Origin: a virus
Length of the DNA stretch: 64,000 bases
Virus record (IMG/VR): IMGVR_UViG_3300025009_000068
Coordinates: 25,433 to 89,432 of that record
Reading direction: 5' to 3' (one strand)
Position numbers and translations under genes: made by a program. The notes under the pieces are model-generated. The model was not told the origin of the DNA. It saw nothing but the letters and a program-made list of their open reading frames with translations, and ran no database searches. Each line of letters begins with the position of its first letter. The first letter of the stretch is position 1. Below are positions 42,753-51,411 of the stretch, piece by piece.

Positions 42753-45671
42753 CTAAGAGGTTTTCTCTTTATTTTTCCATCCTGCATTAAAAACCTCCTG
42801 GATGTCAATCGGAATTTTATCCCATGCAAAAACAAGGGATCTCCTTGGTATCAGATTGATCTTTTTGAGCTTGGAATCCTCGACAAAATATGGCTCTTCC
42901 CTGAAATATTTCTGGAGATCCTGATATGACCATACCGATTCTCCACGTCTCTTCCTGTCTTCCGCCCAGATGTTGTAAACAGCCTTGAGCCAAATAAACA
43001 CGAGGCTGGGAGTCATGTATCCATCAACCACTTTCCTCTCAATCTCAACATGCGATCCATTCAATATTCCACGGGCCCTGAGCACCTCCATGTCATACAG
43101 AAATTCATGCGTGAGGAGCTTCTCTTCCTTCTCTGCCTTCATGACATGGGCTTCTTTGAGAATCCAGTCCCTGAATAATTCGGCCTCGCCTCTGTCAATC
43201 TCCGGATAATAGGTCTGCAAGAATGACGTGCTGAGCGTGGCATATACACTGGAAAGCCTAGGGTCCATGCCCTTCCCTTCAAGCCACTTCTTTGATTTTT
43301 CGATCTGCTCCAAGAGTTTCTTGGCCTTGCCCGGCGTTTTGCTTCTTAGAAAAGAGAGAAACACGGCACTCAGGTTCGGCATGTAATCCCTGATGTCACT
43401 ATAAAGGTCGTCCTTCCTCCGTATCTCGCTGAGCTGGATCATGGCACACCGGGAAGTCAGCGCGGAGTCCGACGGGAACCCCTCTCCAGTGACGATAAGC
43501 GGAGCCCGCACCTTCGGGCTCAATACCCCTGGTCCCAACGTTCCCTTGCTCCCGCCCACCCGGTCGTATGCGGATCTCAGCAGTGAATCCTTTTCCTGGC
43601 ACTTGGGATCTCCGGACCTGTACTCATCCACCCACACGGGGATGTTGCTATAGTACGCCAGCTTGCGCGAGAGCGCGGCCTTGGTGATCGATACCACGTT
43701 ATCACTCGACCATTCTCCGAGTCCCCAATGAGACATGAGCGTGTTGGCCAGGGTGTTCTTTCCGCACTGGCGCCGACCGAAGATGAAGAGGATGGGAAAC
43801 TTGTACTCCCGGAAAATCTCATCCAGGTACGCGCAGCCGGCCACGAACCCAAGGGCAAGATACGCCTCGAACCCCCCAAGGTTCTGCTTGAGCTTTTCAA
43901 CTATCCCCTTCCTGGCCTTTTCGGATACCTCCGCGGACACCCTCCACTCAAGGGATGGGACAGAACTGCAAATCTCTTCCTTTGTCTCGGAAAGATCGAT
44001 TGCCATGGGCTGATACCCGGATTCATCCACCCAATAGATGCCGTCCGTATCCGGCTCAAATACGTCTCCATCCTTCACGGCGCAGTCCCCGAACAACCAC
44101 AGGCCCTGTCTTGGCACCCACCCGATATGGTCCGGCCGATAAATGATCTTCCCGTCATTGGCGTCGAGCTCAAGCTCCCACATCTTCTCGAGGTCGGCTT
44201 GCGTCCCCTTGAAGAGGAAGTTCCCTTGCCCGAGAATCCACGCGGCGAATGTCTGCCGGGACACCATGATCGTGGAGGACACCTCCGATTCAGCCGAGAA
44301 TCCGTTTTCGTGGGTGATTTTGATGAGGCGGGTCATCCCGGAGGGGGAAGAAAAGTTGCGAAGGATGGAGAGGGTAAAATTCGATATCTTCTTTGGGGCT
44401 GGGCCGGTCGCAGTGTACTCTGTTTTCCAGTAGGCCCCATCTTTTTTTGTGATGCTAATTGCTTCCTCGCGCTGGGACGGGTCTTTCTTTGCCTTTTCCG
44501 TCGGCGGCGCCTTTACCTCGGCTTCAAGCCTGTCCAAAACAATGAGGTCCTTGTCGCGGTCATCCTCTTTCTTATATTCTTTATGGAGTATTTTCTGTCT
44601 TGCCCGATCCACGAGAGACAGCAACCTTGCCTTTAAGCCGTCTTCATCCCTGCTCCCCGTGGCCCCCTTTACCATCCTAAGGATGACATCTCCCTTGCCA
44701 GCCTTCCATAAATCATTGGTGTCTTTTGCTGCCCTGCGGTACGTTGCTCCATCCTCACCGCCACTCCCACTATCCTTCTCGGCAAGACTCCAGTCAACGG
44801 ACTTCCCCCTTCCAGGACCAAGCATTCGTAGCGCCCGAACCGTGTTGGTGATGCCGCTTGGATCGTCATCCAAAAAGAAAATAGGAACGCTTCCAGGGAT
44901 CAACTTGACCTTTTGAAATGTTCCGGAAGAATAGATGGAAACAGAATCGAGAAATATCTGGCTTCTACATGCGGCGTATATTGAAAGGGAATCAATCACG
45001 GCTTCTGAAATAACACAGTAGTCTCCTCCGTTCCCATGCTTGAAGAATCCGTCTTTTGGGGATGCGCCCTTGACAAACTTCTTATCTCCACCACCAACAG
45101 GAACATGCTGAATAGACAGAAGTGTTTTCTTGTGCCAGTCAAGAACTGGAAACTCGATGGCTCCATGCTCTCCAAAACTTGGCTGAAATCCAATAAGATA
45201 GTTCTTGTTCAACTCATCAATGATATCTCTGGGTATGCCACGTTCTTTTTCAAGGTATTCCCTGGCTTTCTCGGAGAGTGGAGTTTCCCAGAACTTTGTC
45301 CAACGGTTCTTGAGGGTGGCTGATGTTGGTGGGGATGATGTTCTGCTTGCAGCGTGTCCGGGAGTCGGAGTTTTGTCGTAATCTGGAAAGCCAAGCTCCC
45401 GCGCCATCTCCTTGACCAACTCCATCAATTCTTTCTTGGAGCATCCCGTCTTTCCATGATGCTCCTGATACAAATCAATGGCGCTCCACGACTTTTGACA
45501 AGCTCCGTGGCAAACGGCAAATTCCTTTTTGATCGACATGGACGGGCCGGAATCGCCATGAAAGGGACACTTGATATTTCCGACTTCCTTGAAATGATCG
45601 GGCCAAAAGCGGCGGATCAATTCTCGACAATCCGAAGCAGCCTTCACTTCATCGAAGAGCTTGTGAGCCAT
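42753..45671 (-). CDS. Primase-helicase (CHC2 zinc, TOPRIM-like, P-loop ATPase)
   Basis: 972 aa. N-terminus: CHC2-type zinc finger KCPFHGDSGPSM...CHGACQKSW. Middle (~210-290): TOPRIM-like segment CVISEAVIDSLSIYAACRSQ and VPIFFLDDDPSG, carrying the acidic Glu and D-D-D. C-terminal half: superfamily-3-like ATPase with Walker A FIFGRRQCGKNTLANTLMSH and Walker B IPVWVDEYRSGDP. Large size reflects the fusion. It follows the Cro-like gene by 18 bp and borders the iteron array, consistent with the replication initiator or primase-helicase role. Confidence 0.8.
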   Translation of the reverse strand: MAHKLFDEVKAASDCRELIRRFWPDHFKEVGNIKCPFHGDSGPSMSIKKEFAVCHGACQKSWSAIDLYQEHHGKTGCSKKELMELVKEMARELGFPDYDKTPTPGHAASRTSSPPTSATLKNRWTKFWETPLSEKAREYLEKERGIPRDIIDELNKNYLIGFQPSFGEHGAIEFPVLDWHKKTLLSIQHVPVGGGDKKFVKGASPKDGFFKHGNGGDYCVISEAVIDSLSIYAACRSQIFLDSVSIYSSGTFQKVKLIPGSVPIFFLDDDPSGITNTVRALRMLGPGRGKSVDWSLAEKDSGSGGEDGATYRRAAKDTNDLWKAGKGDVILRMVKGATGSRDEDGLKARLLSLVDRARQKILHKEYKKEDDRDKDLIVLDRLEAEVKAPPTEKAKKDPSQREEAISITKKDGAYWKTEYTATGPAPKKISNFTLSILRNFSSPSGMTRLIKITHENGFSAESEVSSTIMVSRQTFAAWILGQGNFLFKGTQADLEKMWELELDANDGKIIYRPDHIGWVPRQGLWLFGDCAVKDGDVFEPDTDGIYWVDESGYQPMAIDLSETKEEICSSVPSLEWRVSAEVSEKARKGIVEKLKQNLGGFEAYLALGFVAGCAYLDEIFREYKFPILFIFGRRQCGKNTLANTLMSHWGLGEWSSDNVVSITKAALSRKLAYYSNIPVWVDEYRSGDPKCQEKDSLLRSAYDRVGGSKGTLGPGVLSPKVRAPLIVTGEGFPSDSALTSRCAMIQLSEIRRKDDLYSDIRDYMPNLSAVFLSFLRSKTPGKAKKLLEQIEKSKKWLEGKGMDPRLSSVYATLSTSFLQTYYPEIDRGEAELFRDWILKEAHVMKAEKEEKLLTHEFLYDMEVLRARGILNGSHVEIERKVVDGYMTPSLVFIWLKAVYNIWAEDRKRRGESVWSYQDLQKYFREEPYFVEDSKLKKINLIPRRSLVFAWDKIPIDIQEVFNAGWKNKEKTS

Positions 45672-45689
45672 AATGGAATGCTCCCGTGC

Positions 45690-45875
45690 TTAGCGGCCAA
45701 GAAATGCGTTAATTTGCTCTATAACCGAAACAGGAGCTTTCCTTTTTGCCAGATAAACATAGATAGATCTGCGATTCTTACCCAGTACGGCAGCCAGGGC
45801 CACGAGACTCCCGGCCTTCGTTACTGCCGCTCGTATGGTTTTCTTTGGAATCATCTTCATTGGGACTTTTGGCAT
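45690..45875 (-). CDS. Cro/YdaS-like helix-turn-helix regulator
   Basis: 61 aa; GGAGG ten bases before the ATG at 45875. IRAAVTKAGSLVALAAVLGK followed by NRRSIYVYLAKRKAPVSVIE is a Cro-type HTH (A-V...G-S-L...A-x-x-L-G...I-x-x-Y-L). Transcribed from the promoter at 45896-45924 ahead of the primase, and probably controls it. Confidence 0.65.
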   Translation of the reverse strand: MPKVPMKMIPKKTIRAAVTKAGSLVALAAVLGKNRRSIYVYLAKRKAPVSVIEQINAFLGR

Positions 45876-45895
45876 GATATTTTAACCTCCATCGC

Positions 45896-45924
45896 AATTC
45901 TAGCGACTTCAACCAGCTTGTCAA
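45896..45924 (-). promoter_or_regulatory. Promoter for the Cro-like/primase operon
   Basis: Reading leftward: TTGACA (45924-45919), 17-bp spacer, AGAATT (45901-45896), then GGAGG and the ATG at 45875. A perfect -35 and ideal spacing compensate for a moderate -10. Confidence 0.65.
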
Positions 45925-45973
45925 ATCATTTCTCATTGGGAATTATTTTTTTGTTGCCCATGTGAAAATTTCC

Positions 45974-46002
45974 TTGCATTCTCTTTTGAGCCATGTTTCA
46001 AT
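45974..46002 (+). promoter_or_regulatory. Candidate promoter for the rightward 46-55.7 kb operon
   Basis: TTGCAT (45974-45979), 17-bp spacer, TTCAAT (45997-46002), followed by the AAAAGGAG ribosome site of the HNH gene. Back-to-back with the leftward promoter, so one regulator could act on both. Confidence 0.5.
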
Positions 46003-46035
46003 GAAGAAACTTTTTAGAGAAAAGGAGAAATCGGG

Positions 46036-46608
46036 ATGACGCTTGATGAATTGATTCAAATGGGCAGGGAAGAAAGTCCACACGAAAAGAAGGTCCATGA
46101 CGATTATGATTTCATAAAATGTCTGGAAGAAAATAAAAGATCCAGGGAAAGAGATGCGTGGATTTCTGTTATCGACAATAATCTCAATGAGATAACACAT
46201 TATATTAATGAATCAGAGATAACCGAAGGCCAGTGGGAAGATCTTGTTGGTACGTTATTCGGCTGGTCTCAATACGTAATTTTGGGGGCAAGGAACAAAA
46301 TTATTATTTCTCAATCCGCCCCGCAGTCTTTGTCGCAGCCTCCTCCGCCCAAGACCAGACGCCAAATCTACCATGAATACCTCATGTCCCCCGAGTGGTC
46401 CGCGGTAAGAGGCGCAAAGCTCGAGGAGGCCGAGTATCGATGCCAAGTCTGCAACGCTCAAAATCTAGCGGGCGGGAAGGGTTTGAATGTTCATCACCGA
46501 ACCTATGAGCGGATTTTTCATGAGTTACTCACCGACTTGGTGGTTTTGTGCTCTGACTGCCATGAGATCTTTCACGCCGCCGGAAAGCTGGCAAAGTTCA
46601 AGGAGTGA
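46036..46608 (+). CDS. HNH endonuclease-domain protein
   Basis: 190 aa; AAAAGGAG before the ATG. The N-terminal 100 residues are acidic and helical. The C-terminus is an HNH module: YRCQVCNAQNLAGGKGLNVH (CxxC, then V-H-H), and LLTDLVVLCSDCHEIFHAAG (second CxxC and H). First gene of the rightward operon. It could be a replication or recombination nuclease rather than a homing enzyme, because the module is fused to a separate domain and sits in an operon head. Confidence 0.7.
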   Translation: MTLDELIQMGREESPHEKKVHDDYDFIKCLEENKRSRERDAWISVIDNNLNEITHYINESEITEGQWEDLVGTLFGWSQYVILGARNKIIISQSAPQSLSQPPPPKTRRQIYHEYLMSPEWSAVRGAKLEEAEYRCQVCNAQNLAGGKGLNVHHRTYERIFHELLTDLVVLCSDCHEIFHAAGKLAKFKE

Positions 46609-46744
46609 GATGTCATGAAGTCGTTTTCAAGTTGTAGCCATGCGGGTTTGTGGATTGTTTGAAAATGGAGGGGAAAGTCAGAGGGAAAAGTTAATGAATT
46701 TTTGTGGAATTGGATTTTAAGTCTAAAAAAGAAGGAGTCAAGCC

Positions 46745-47077
46745 ATGCCACCCATTAAGACGAGCATAATGCCACCGCCACGCCTCACCCCCGACCCCAT
46801 CACCATAATCGCCACCCTCCACGGCAACCTCGTCCACCTTGGAAGGGAGAATGCCGCGAAGAGTGTTGCTGGCTATGGGGCAAAATACGACCCGATGCGT
46901 CATCCGGACAATCAGCCCGACCCTACAGAAGACTTCGTAGCCCTCCACGAAGACTCCTTCGCTGATCTCTTCGGCATGGAGATCTACCACGAGCTCAAAC
47001 GCAAGCTAAACCGGCTGAGCGTTCGGAACGGCGAGGCGCGGGCAAGGGTGAGGTTGCGGGTGGAGTTGGAGGAGTAG
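46745..47077 (+). CDS. Small early protein, unknown
   Basis: 110 aa; GAAGGAG before the ATG. Pro-rich start, then TIIATLHGNLVHLGRENAAK and a helical, Arg-rich end (LKRKLNRLSVRNGEARARVR). No family is recognised. About 135 bp upstream show nothing notable. Confidence 0.5.
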   Translation: MPPIKTSIMPPPRLTPDPITIIATLHGNLVHLGRENAAKSVAGYGAKYDPMRHPDNQPDPTEDFVALHEDSFADLFGMEIYHELKRKLNRLSVRNGEARARVRLRVELEE

Positions 47078-47149
47078 CGCGAAGCATTGGAATTGCAATT
47101 CTGCGAAACACGAAAAAATACAATCTTATGAAAGGAGGAGCTTATCACC

Positions 47150-47416
47150 ATGGCACAATCACTCTGGACCTGCCCCTTCAAAGCCCACAAGGGCAAGCCC
47201 GTCGAGGACATCCCGCGTAGCTACCTCGAGTGGCTCCTGGAGCAATCGTGGTTCTGCGACCCGGCCAACGGCAACGACCGCGCCATCAAGGCCATCCAGA
47301 CGGAGCTTGCCTACCGGGAGAGGCATGGGGAGTTGGATGAGGATAAGGGGAAGTGGAAGGGCGGGAACGGAAGGGATGGAAACAACGACAATAACGAAGA
47401 TGATGATTGGCAATAA
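47150..47416 (+). CDS. DUF3820-like small protein
   Basis: 88 aa; AAAGGAGG before the ATG. LWTCPFKAHKGKPVEDIPRS, then YLEWLLEQSWF...AIKAIQTELAYRERHG, matches the G-K-x-K-G-x-x-x-x-x-x-P-x-x-Y-L-x-W-L signature of DUF3820, a module also fused to exonuclease-X-type DnaQ proteins. A DnaQ-like exonuclease is encoded further along (50667). Acidic Asn/Asp tail. Confidence 0.65.
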   Translation: MAQSLWTCPFKAHKGKPVEDIPRSYLEWLLEQSWFCDPANGNDRAIKAIQTELAYRERHGELDEDKGKWKGGNGRDGNNDNNEDDDWQ

Positions 47417-47431
47417 AGAGGAGAATGCTCA

Positions 47432-48211
47432 ATGAAGGTATTGACACAGATCAAATCTTGGTTTGATGCTTCCGTGCTTTTCGAGACAGAAGTAGATGTA
47501 AGCAATGAGCGTTATGCCTTAAAAGCCGCGCTTGAACTGGCTGTAAGATTAAAAGTCAATCTCAACAGGGCATCCCTCAACGGGGCATTCCTCGACGGGG
47601 CATCCCTCAACGGGGCATTCCTCGACGGGGCATCCCTCAACGGGGCATTCCTCAACGGGGCATCCCTCAACAGGGCATCCCTCAACAGGGCATCCCTCGT
47701 CGGGGGATGCCTCGTCGGGGCATCCCTCGTCGGGGCATCCCTCAACGGGGCATCCCTCGTCGGGGCATCCCTCGTCGGGGCATCCCTCAACAGGGCATCC
47801 CTCAACGGGGCATTCCTCAACGGGGCATTCCTCAACAGGGCATCCCTCAACGGGGCATCCCTCAACGGGGCATCCCTCAACGGGGCATTCCTCGACGGGG
47901 CATCCCTCGACGGGGCATCCCTCAACGGGGCAAAAATAGGCGACTTAATGTGTCTTTCAGACCTATCCGATGCGATAGACTTGGCTCCCATGGTCTTTCG
48001 GGAGTGGAAGACTAATGGCATTGAATCAGCTAGAAATCGCTTTGGTATGTACAAAATATCAAGCGAGAATCGAGCGTTGATTTTCATGTGTCCTTTCTTG
48101 TCTGGTGGCTATTGTCTTGTTTTGGAGCGCAGAGAAATCTGGTGGTGGTCGTTTCGATGTCCCAACCCTGATACGGTGCCTGTTTTGTGGAGAGAAGGGC
48201 AAGGGTCATGA
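47432..48211 (+). CDS. Pentapeptide-repeat protein
   Basis: 259 aa; GAGGAG before the ATG. Residues 45-169 are 25 consecutive pentapeptides of the A(S/F)L(N/D/V)(G/R) type, predicted to form a right-handed quadrilateral beta-helix. The C-terminal 90 residues form a separate domain (DLAPMVFREWKTNGIESARN ... CPFLSGGYCLVLERREIWWW) seen in other pentapeptide-repeat proteins. Some relatives mimic DNA and bind gyrase; whether this one does is unknown. Its stop overlaps the next ATG. Confidence 0.85.
   Translation: MKVLTQIKSWFDASVLFETEVDVSNERYALKAALELAVRLKVNLNRASLNGAFLDGASLNGAFLDGASLNGAFLNGASLNRASLNRASLVGGCLVGASLVGASLNGASLVGASLVGASLNRASLNGAFLNGAFLNRASLNGASLNGASLNGAFLDGASLDGASLNGAKIGDLMCLSDLSDAIDLAPMVFREWKTNGIESARNRFGMYKISSENRALIFMCPFLSGGYCLVLERREIWWWSFRCPNPDTVPVLWREGQGS
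47564..47938 (+). repeat. 25-copy 15-bp coding minisatellite
   Basis: Near-identical units of the form CTCAACGGGGCATCC, differing mainly at two sites (AAC/GAC/GTC and CATCC/CATTC, GGGG/AGGG). DNA identity is far higher than the protein requires, suggesting recent expansion by slippage or unequal exchange. Confidence 0.9.
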
Positions 48212-48453
48212 TGGATGCGGACGACTACGACATCAAACCTTCAACACGTTCCATTAAGAAAGGCCAGCCATGGACCGACAAGGAAGACATGGAATTGACC
48301 GTCGCCTTCCTCGCCTTTCTGGATGATGCAGTGGGAAAGCATGGCCGCACGGAGTATGCCATCATCTCCAGGCTGGAGCGGCTCATGTCTTCCAAGGTCT
48401 ACGGATTCATCAAGACGCGACTTGAAGAAAGGAAAACCGAAAATGCCAAATAA
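48208..48453 (+). CDS. Small early protein, unknown
   Basis: 81 aa. The ATG at 48208 overlaps the pentapeptide gene's stop (ATGA). Helical (TDKEDMELTVAFLAFLDDAV, YAIISRLERLMSSKVYGFIK), recalling small SANT/HTH-like domains. Its 3' end overlaps the start of the ATPase gene. Confidence 0.55.
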   Translation: MMDADDYDIKPSTRSIKKGQPWTDKEDMELTVAFLAFLDDAVGKHGRTEYAIISRLERLMSSKVYGFIKTRLEERKTENAK

Positions 48454-50278
48454 GACACAAGACAATGAAGAAATGAAAGACAATCCTGCTTCAACCACCA
48501 CCACCGCGCCCCTCCCCACCCCTCTCCGCGTAGTCCAGATCTACGCCGAGAACTTCAAGAAGCTCAAGGTCGTGGACATCCGCCCCGATCCCTCCGACCC
48601 CATAGTCTTGCTCACGGGCAAAAACCGCCAAGGCAAAAGCTCCCTCCTCGAGTGCCTGTGGGGAATGCTGCTTGGCGAGAAACACATCTCCGCTGACATC
48701 ATCCGGGACGGCACCGACCGGGCCGAGGGGTTGATCGACTTCGGGGATTATCTGGTGAAGCGCGTGATCAATCGCAAGGAAGGGAAAGACGGATCTCCAT
48801 CCGGAGGATATACCACCACGCTTTCCATTATCGGCAAGGGCGGCTTCATCGCTCCGTCGCCGCAGGAGTTCCTCTCCTCAAGGCTCGGTGAGAACGTCCA
48901 GGACCCCATCGCCTTCAACCGCCTGAGTGAGTCCGAGAAGATAGAGACCCTCCAGCGCCTCATCACCTTTCGCCCGGATCCCGATGAATTCATGAAGCGA
49001 TCCGGATTTACCGGCGTCAAGGCCGAGCACCTGCGTGATTCCGTGGGAGCCTTCGACCGGGCACACAAGAAGCTCTTCGAGCTCAGGAAGGAAGTGAATG
49101 CCGAAGTGAAGCGCCTTGAAGGGGTGAAGGCCAGCTTTACGCCGCCTGAAGGGTGGGAGAGCGTCGAGGAGGTCAAGGTCAAGGATTTGTTTGAAGAGCG
49201 GAAGGCGCTGGAAGAGAGGAGGACGGCGCAGGACGATGAGCGGAAGAAGGCCAGAGACTACCAGACATTGATTATAGCGCAAGAACGCAGAATTAATGAG
49301 CGTGAATTTAGTATGCAAGACATCGCAGAGCAAATTGCAGATCTACAACGAGCGTTGGATGTCATGAAAACAGAACAAGAAGCGCATCGTATCGAAGTTA
49401 CCAATATGCTAAATGAGCATGCGGCCATGGAACAGCACCTCACCACCCTCGAAGACCTCACTCCACTCTTCCAGGACGTCGACACCCGCATATCCACGGC
49501 CGACGCCACCAACAAGACCTTCAACGCCATTACTTCATGGAAAGCGTCGACGACCTCCCTCGAAACGCAGCGCGCCGTTTCGCAATCCTACACCGACCGC
49601 ATGGCAGCACTCAAAAACTACAAGGGTGAGCTGATCGAGGCCGCCGGCATGCCGGTTCTCGGGCTGGGCTTTGACGAGGGTGTCGTCACGTACAATGGTC
49701 ATCCTCTCTCCCTGGCATCCGGCGCCGAGCAGATCCACGTGGGTTGCGCCGTGTGCATGGCGTCCCACCCTGACATTGGATTGCTGACCATCGACAAGGC
49801 GTGGGCCGAGCTGGACCTGGATAGCCAGCGAGTGCTCCGGGAGTGGGCCGCGAAGATCGGGGCACATATCATTGTGACGAAGGTCGCCGAGCAGCCGGAA
49901 GAGAACGGATGGCACTTGGTGGAGGGGGAAGTGGTCGCCGTGAATGGCGTGCCGGTCGAGGGAAGGCCGGAAAAGCCGGAGGCGCTGGAGGATAAGCGTA
50001 AGAAGCGGGGGAAGGGTGGAAGCAAAAAGAAGGGCGGGGAGGAAGGTGGGGCCGGGAATGGAAAGACTGACGAGGAAGAAGGCGGATGGGAAGAGGGGGC
50101 CAGCGATCCATTCAGCGAAGAAATGGTTGCCGCATCGCTGAAAACTTCGTCTGATAATGATCTGTCGTCCCCTGCTTTTCTGGGTTCAACGGACAAGAAA
50201 ACACCCCCTTCCCTTCAAGGCTCCGAGCTTCCCCCGAGGTTGAGCCGGAAGACTGCTGATTCCGAGAAAGGAGAGTAG
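48443..50278 (+). CDS. RecF/SbcC-like ATPase
   Basis: 611 aa from the ATG at 48443. N-terminus: IYAENFKKLKVVDI and Walker A VLLTGKNRQGKSSLLECLWG, as in RecF/SbcC/Rad50 proteins. A coiled coil (residues ~190-380) separates the halves. C-terminus: signature-like HPLSLASGAEQIHVGCAVCM, Walker B GLLTIDKAWAELDLDSQRVL, then a Lys/Gly/Glu-rich tail. Short compared with SbcC, as in many phage recombination ATPases. Located with an exonuclease, putative SSB and RecD2; it likely works in replication-coupled recombination. Confidence 0.75.
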   Translation: MPNKTQDNEEMKDNPASTTTTAPLPTPLRVVQIYAENFKKLKVVDIRPDPSDPIVLLTGKNRQGKSSLLECLWGMLLGEKHISADIIRDGTDRAEGLIDFGDYLVKRVINRKEGKDGSPSGGYTTTLSIIGKGGFIAPSPQEFLSSRLGENVQDPIAFNRLSESEKIETLQRLITFRPDPDEFMKRSGFTGVKAEHLRDSVGAFDRAHKKLFELRKEVNAEVKRLEGVKASFTPPEGWESVEEVKVKDLFEERKALEERRTAQDDERKKARDYQTLIIAQERRINEREFSMQDIAEQIADLQRALDVMKTEQEAHRIEVTNMLNEHAAMEQHLTTLEDLTPLFQDVDTRISTADATNKTFNAITSWKASTTSLETQRAVSQSYTDRMAALKNYKGELIEAAGMPVLGLGFDEGVVTYNGHPLSLASGAEQIHVGCAVCMASHPDIGLLTIDKAWAELDLDSQRVLREWAAKIGAHIIVTKVAEQPEENGWHLVEGEVVAVNGVPVEGRPEKPEALEDKRKKRGKGGSKKKGGEEGGAGNGKTDEEEGGWEEGASDPFSEEMVAASLKTSSDNDLSSPAFLGSTDKKTPPSLQGSELPPRLSRKTADSEKGE

Positions 50279-50283
50279 CCGCA

Positions 50284-50661
50284 ATGAAAGTAAAAACGCT
50301 TTTCATGAGTCCAGTTCCGATTTACTTGCTTTGGATTTCAGCGTTGTCATTCTTTGTGTCGATGAGTCTCTCCACATGGATGATCATGGCGGACCACGAG
50401 GAGGAACTTTCCACCCTCACGTCAAAACATGCCGCAGCCATGGAGTCATCTCGACATGAAGCATACGGTGCCGGTTTTGGTGCGTGCTTCACGGCGATGG
50501 GCGCGACAGGCGGAGAAGACAAGAAGATCACATTTCAGCTTGATCCGCATAAAATCATCACCGTCCTGGACGGGTATGTTTTGACTTTTGAAAAGCAGGG
50601 ATGGGCCGTGCTGGAGCGCGAGAAAGATGGTACGAAAAAGAATTCCGAGAAAGGAGAATAA
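50284..50661 (+). CDS. Single-TM small protein, unknown
   Basis: 125 aa. One N-terminal TM helix (PIYLLWISALSFFVSMSLST), then a soluble region with GAGFGACFTAMGATG and a beta segment. It lies five bases after the ATPase gene in the operon. Function unknown. Confidence 0.55.
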   Translation: MKVKTLFMSPVPIYLLWISALSFFVSMSLSTWMIMADHEEELSTLTSKHAAAMESSRHEAYGAGFGACFTAMGATGGEDKKITFQLDPHKIITVLDGYVLTFEKQGWAVLEREKDGTKKNSEKGE

Positions 50662-50666
50662 TCAAA

Positions 50667-51386
50667 ATGTCAGACCTCATGCACATTCGCAGTTTTGATG
50701 CGGAAACGATTCCAGCGGATAACATCCCCGAGGAATGTCTCCCCGTGTTCGACCCGGCAGAGGTGGCCATCCCCGCCAATTGGGGACCCGATGCTGCGCA
50801 AAAAAAGATCAACGCCGAGCGCGACAAGTTCAGGGAGAAGTCCAAGAAGGACCTGGGGGTCAAGCCCGAGTTCTGCCGGCCCTGCTCTTTCGTGGGGTAT
50901 GATTCGAAGAGCGAGGAGTACCTGGAGCTTTTTGCCACGAACGAGGAAGAAGAAAAGAAGCTCCTCATTGCGGCGTGGGACTGGATGCGCGAGGCTATGC
51001 AATCTGGGATCACGCTTGTTTCCTACAATGGCAAAACGTTTGATTGCCAGGTCATGCACCGGCGCTCCATGATGCTCGACGTCGCGGCAGTCAAGCCGTC
51101 CATGTACCAAAAGCTCGTGGACACTCGCCTCGAAAACAAGGCGCATGTTGATGTCGAGCTTTCCCTGGGAATGAAAACTCCCTTTTCAAACAAGCCCATC
51201 TTAAAGAAAATGGAATACTGGTGCGCCTACTTCGGGGTGGGAGCAAAACCGACTGGGTGGGATGGGAGCAAGGTTTACCCGGCATACCTTGAGGGAATGT
51301 ATGAAGATATCCTTCTTTACAATAAGTGGGATGTCGATCTACTGACCGGGCTTTTCAGGAGGGTGGAGCCCTGGATCGTGGATTGA
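50667..51386 (+). CDS. DnaQ-like 3'-5' exonuclease (DEDD)
   Basis: 239 aa from the ATG at 50667 with AAAGGAG upstream. Exo I: IRSFDAETIPADN (D-x-E). Exo II: LVSYNGKTFDCQVMHRRSMM. Exo III: EDILLYNKWDVDLLTGLFRR (Y..x..D). This is the RNase-H-like exonuclease of PolB-type proofreaders, encoded as a stand-alone protein. Neighbours suggest a role in recombination or replication end-processing. Confidence 0.75.
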   Translation: MSDLMHIRSFDAETIPADNIPEECLPVFDPAEVAIPANWGPDAAQKKINAERDKFREKSKKDLGVKPEFCRPCSFVGYDSKSEEYLELFATNEEEEKKLLIAAWDWMREAMQSGITLVSYNGKTFDCQVMHRRSMMLDVAAVKPSMYQKLVDTRLENKAHVDVELSLGMKTPFSNKPILKKMEYWCAYFGVGAKPTGWDGSKVYPAYLEGMYEDILLYNKWDVDLLTGLFRRVEPWIVD

Positions 51387-51411
51387 ACGATCTTTTTGAA
51401 AGGACCGCGCT

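Noticed and set aside
42753-45671. Integron integrase or site-specific recombinase hidden in large leftward frame
   Set aside because: Zinc finger, TOPRIM-like and Walker motifs show a primase-helicase; no R-H-R-Y tyrosine recombinase pattern anywhere in the window.
47564-47938. CRISPR-like array
   Set aside because: Units are contiguous 15-bp repeats without spacers and encode in-frame pentapeptides.
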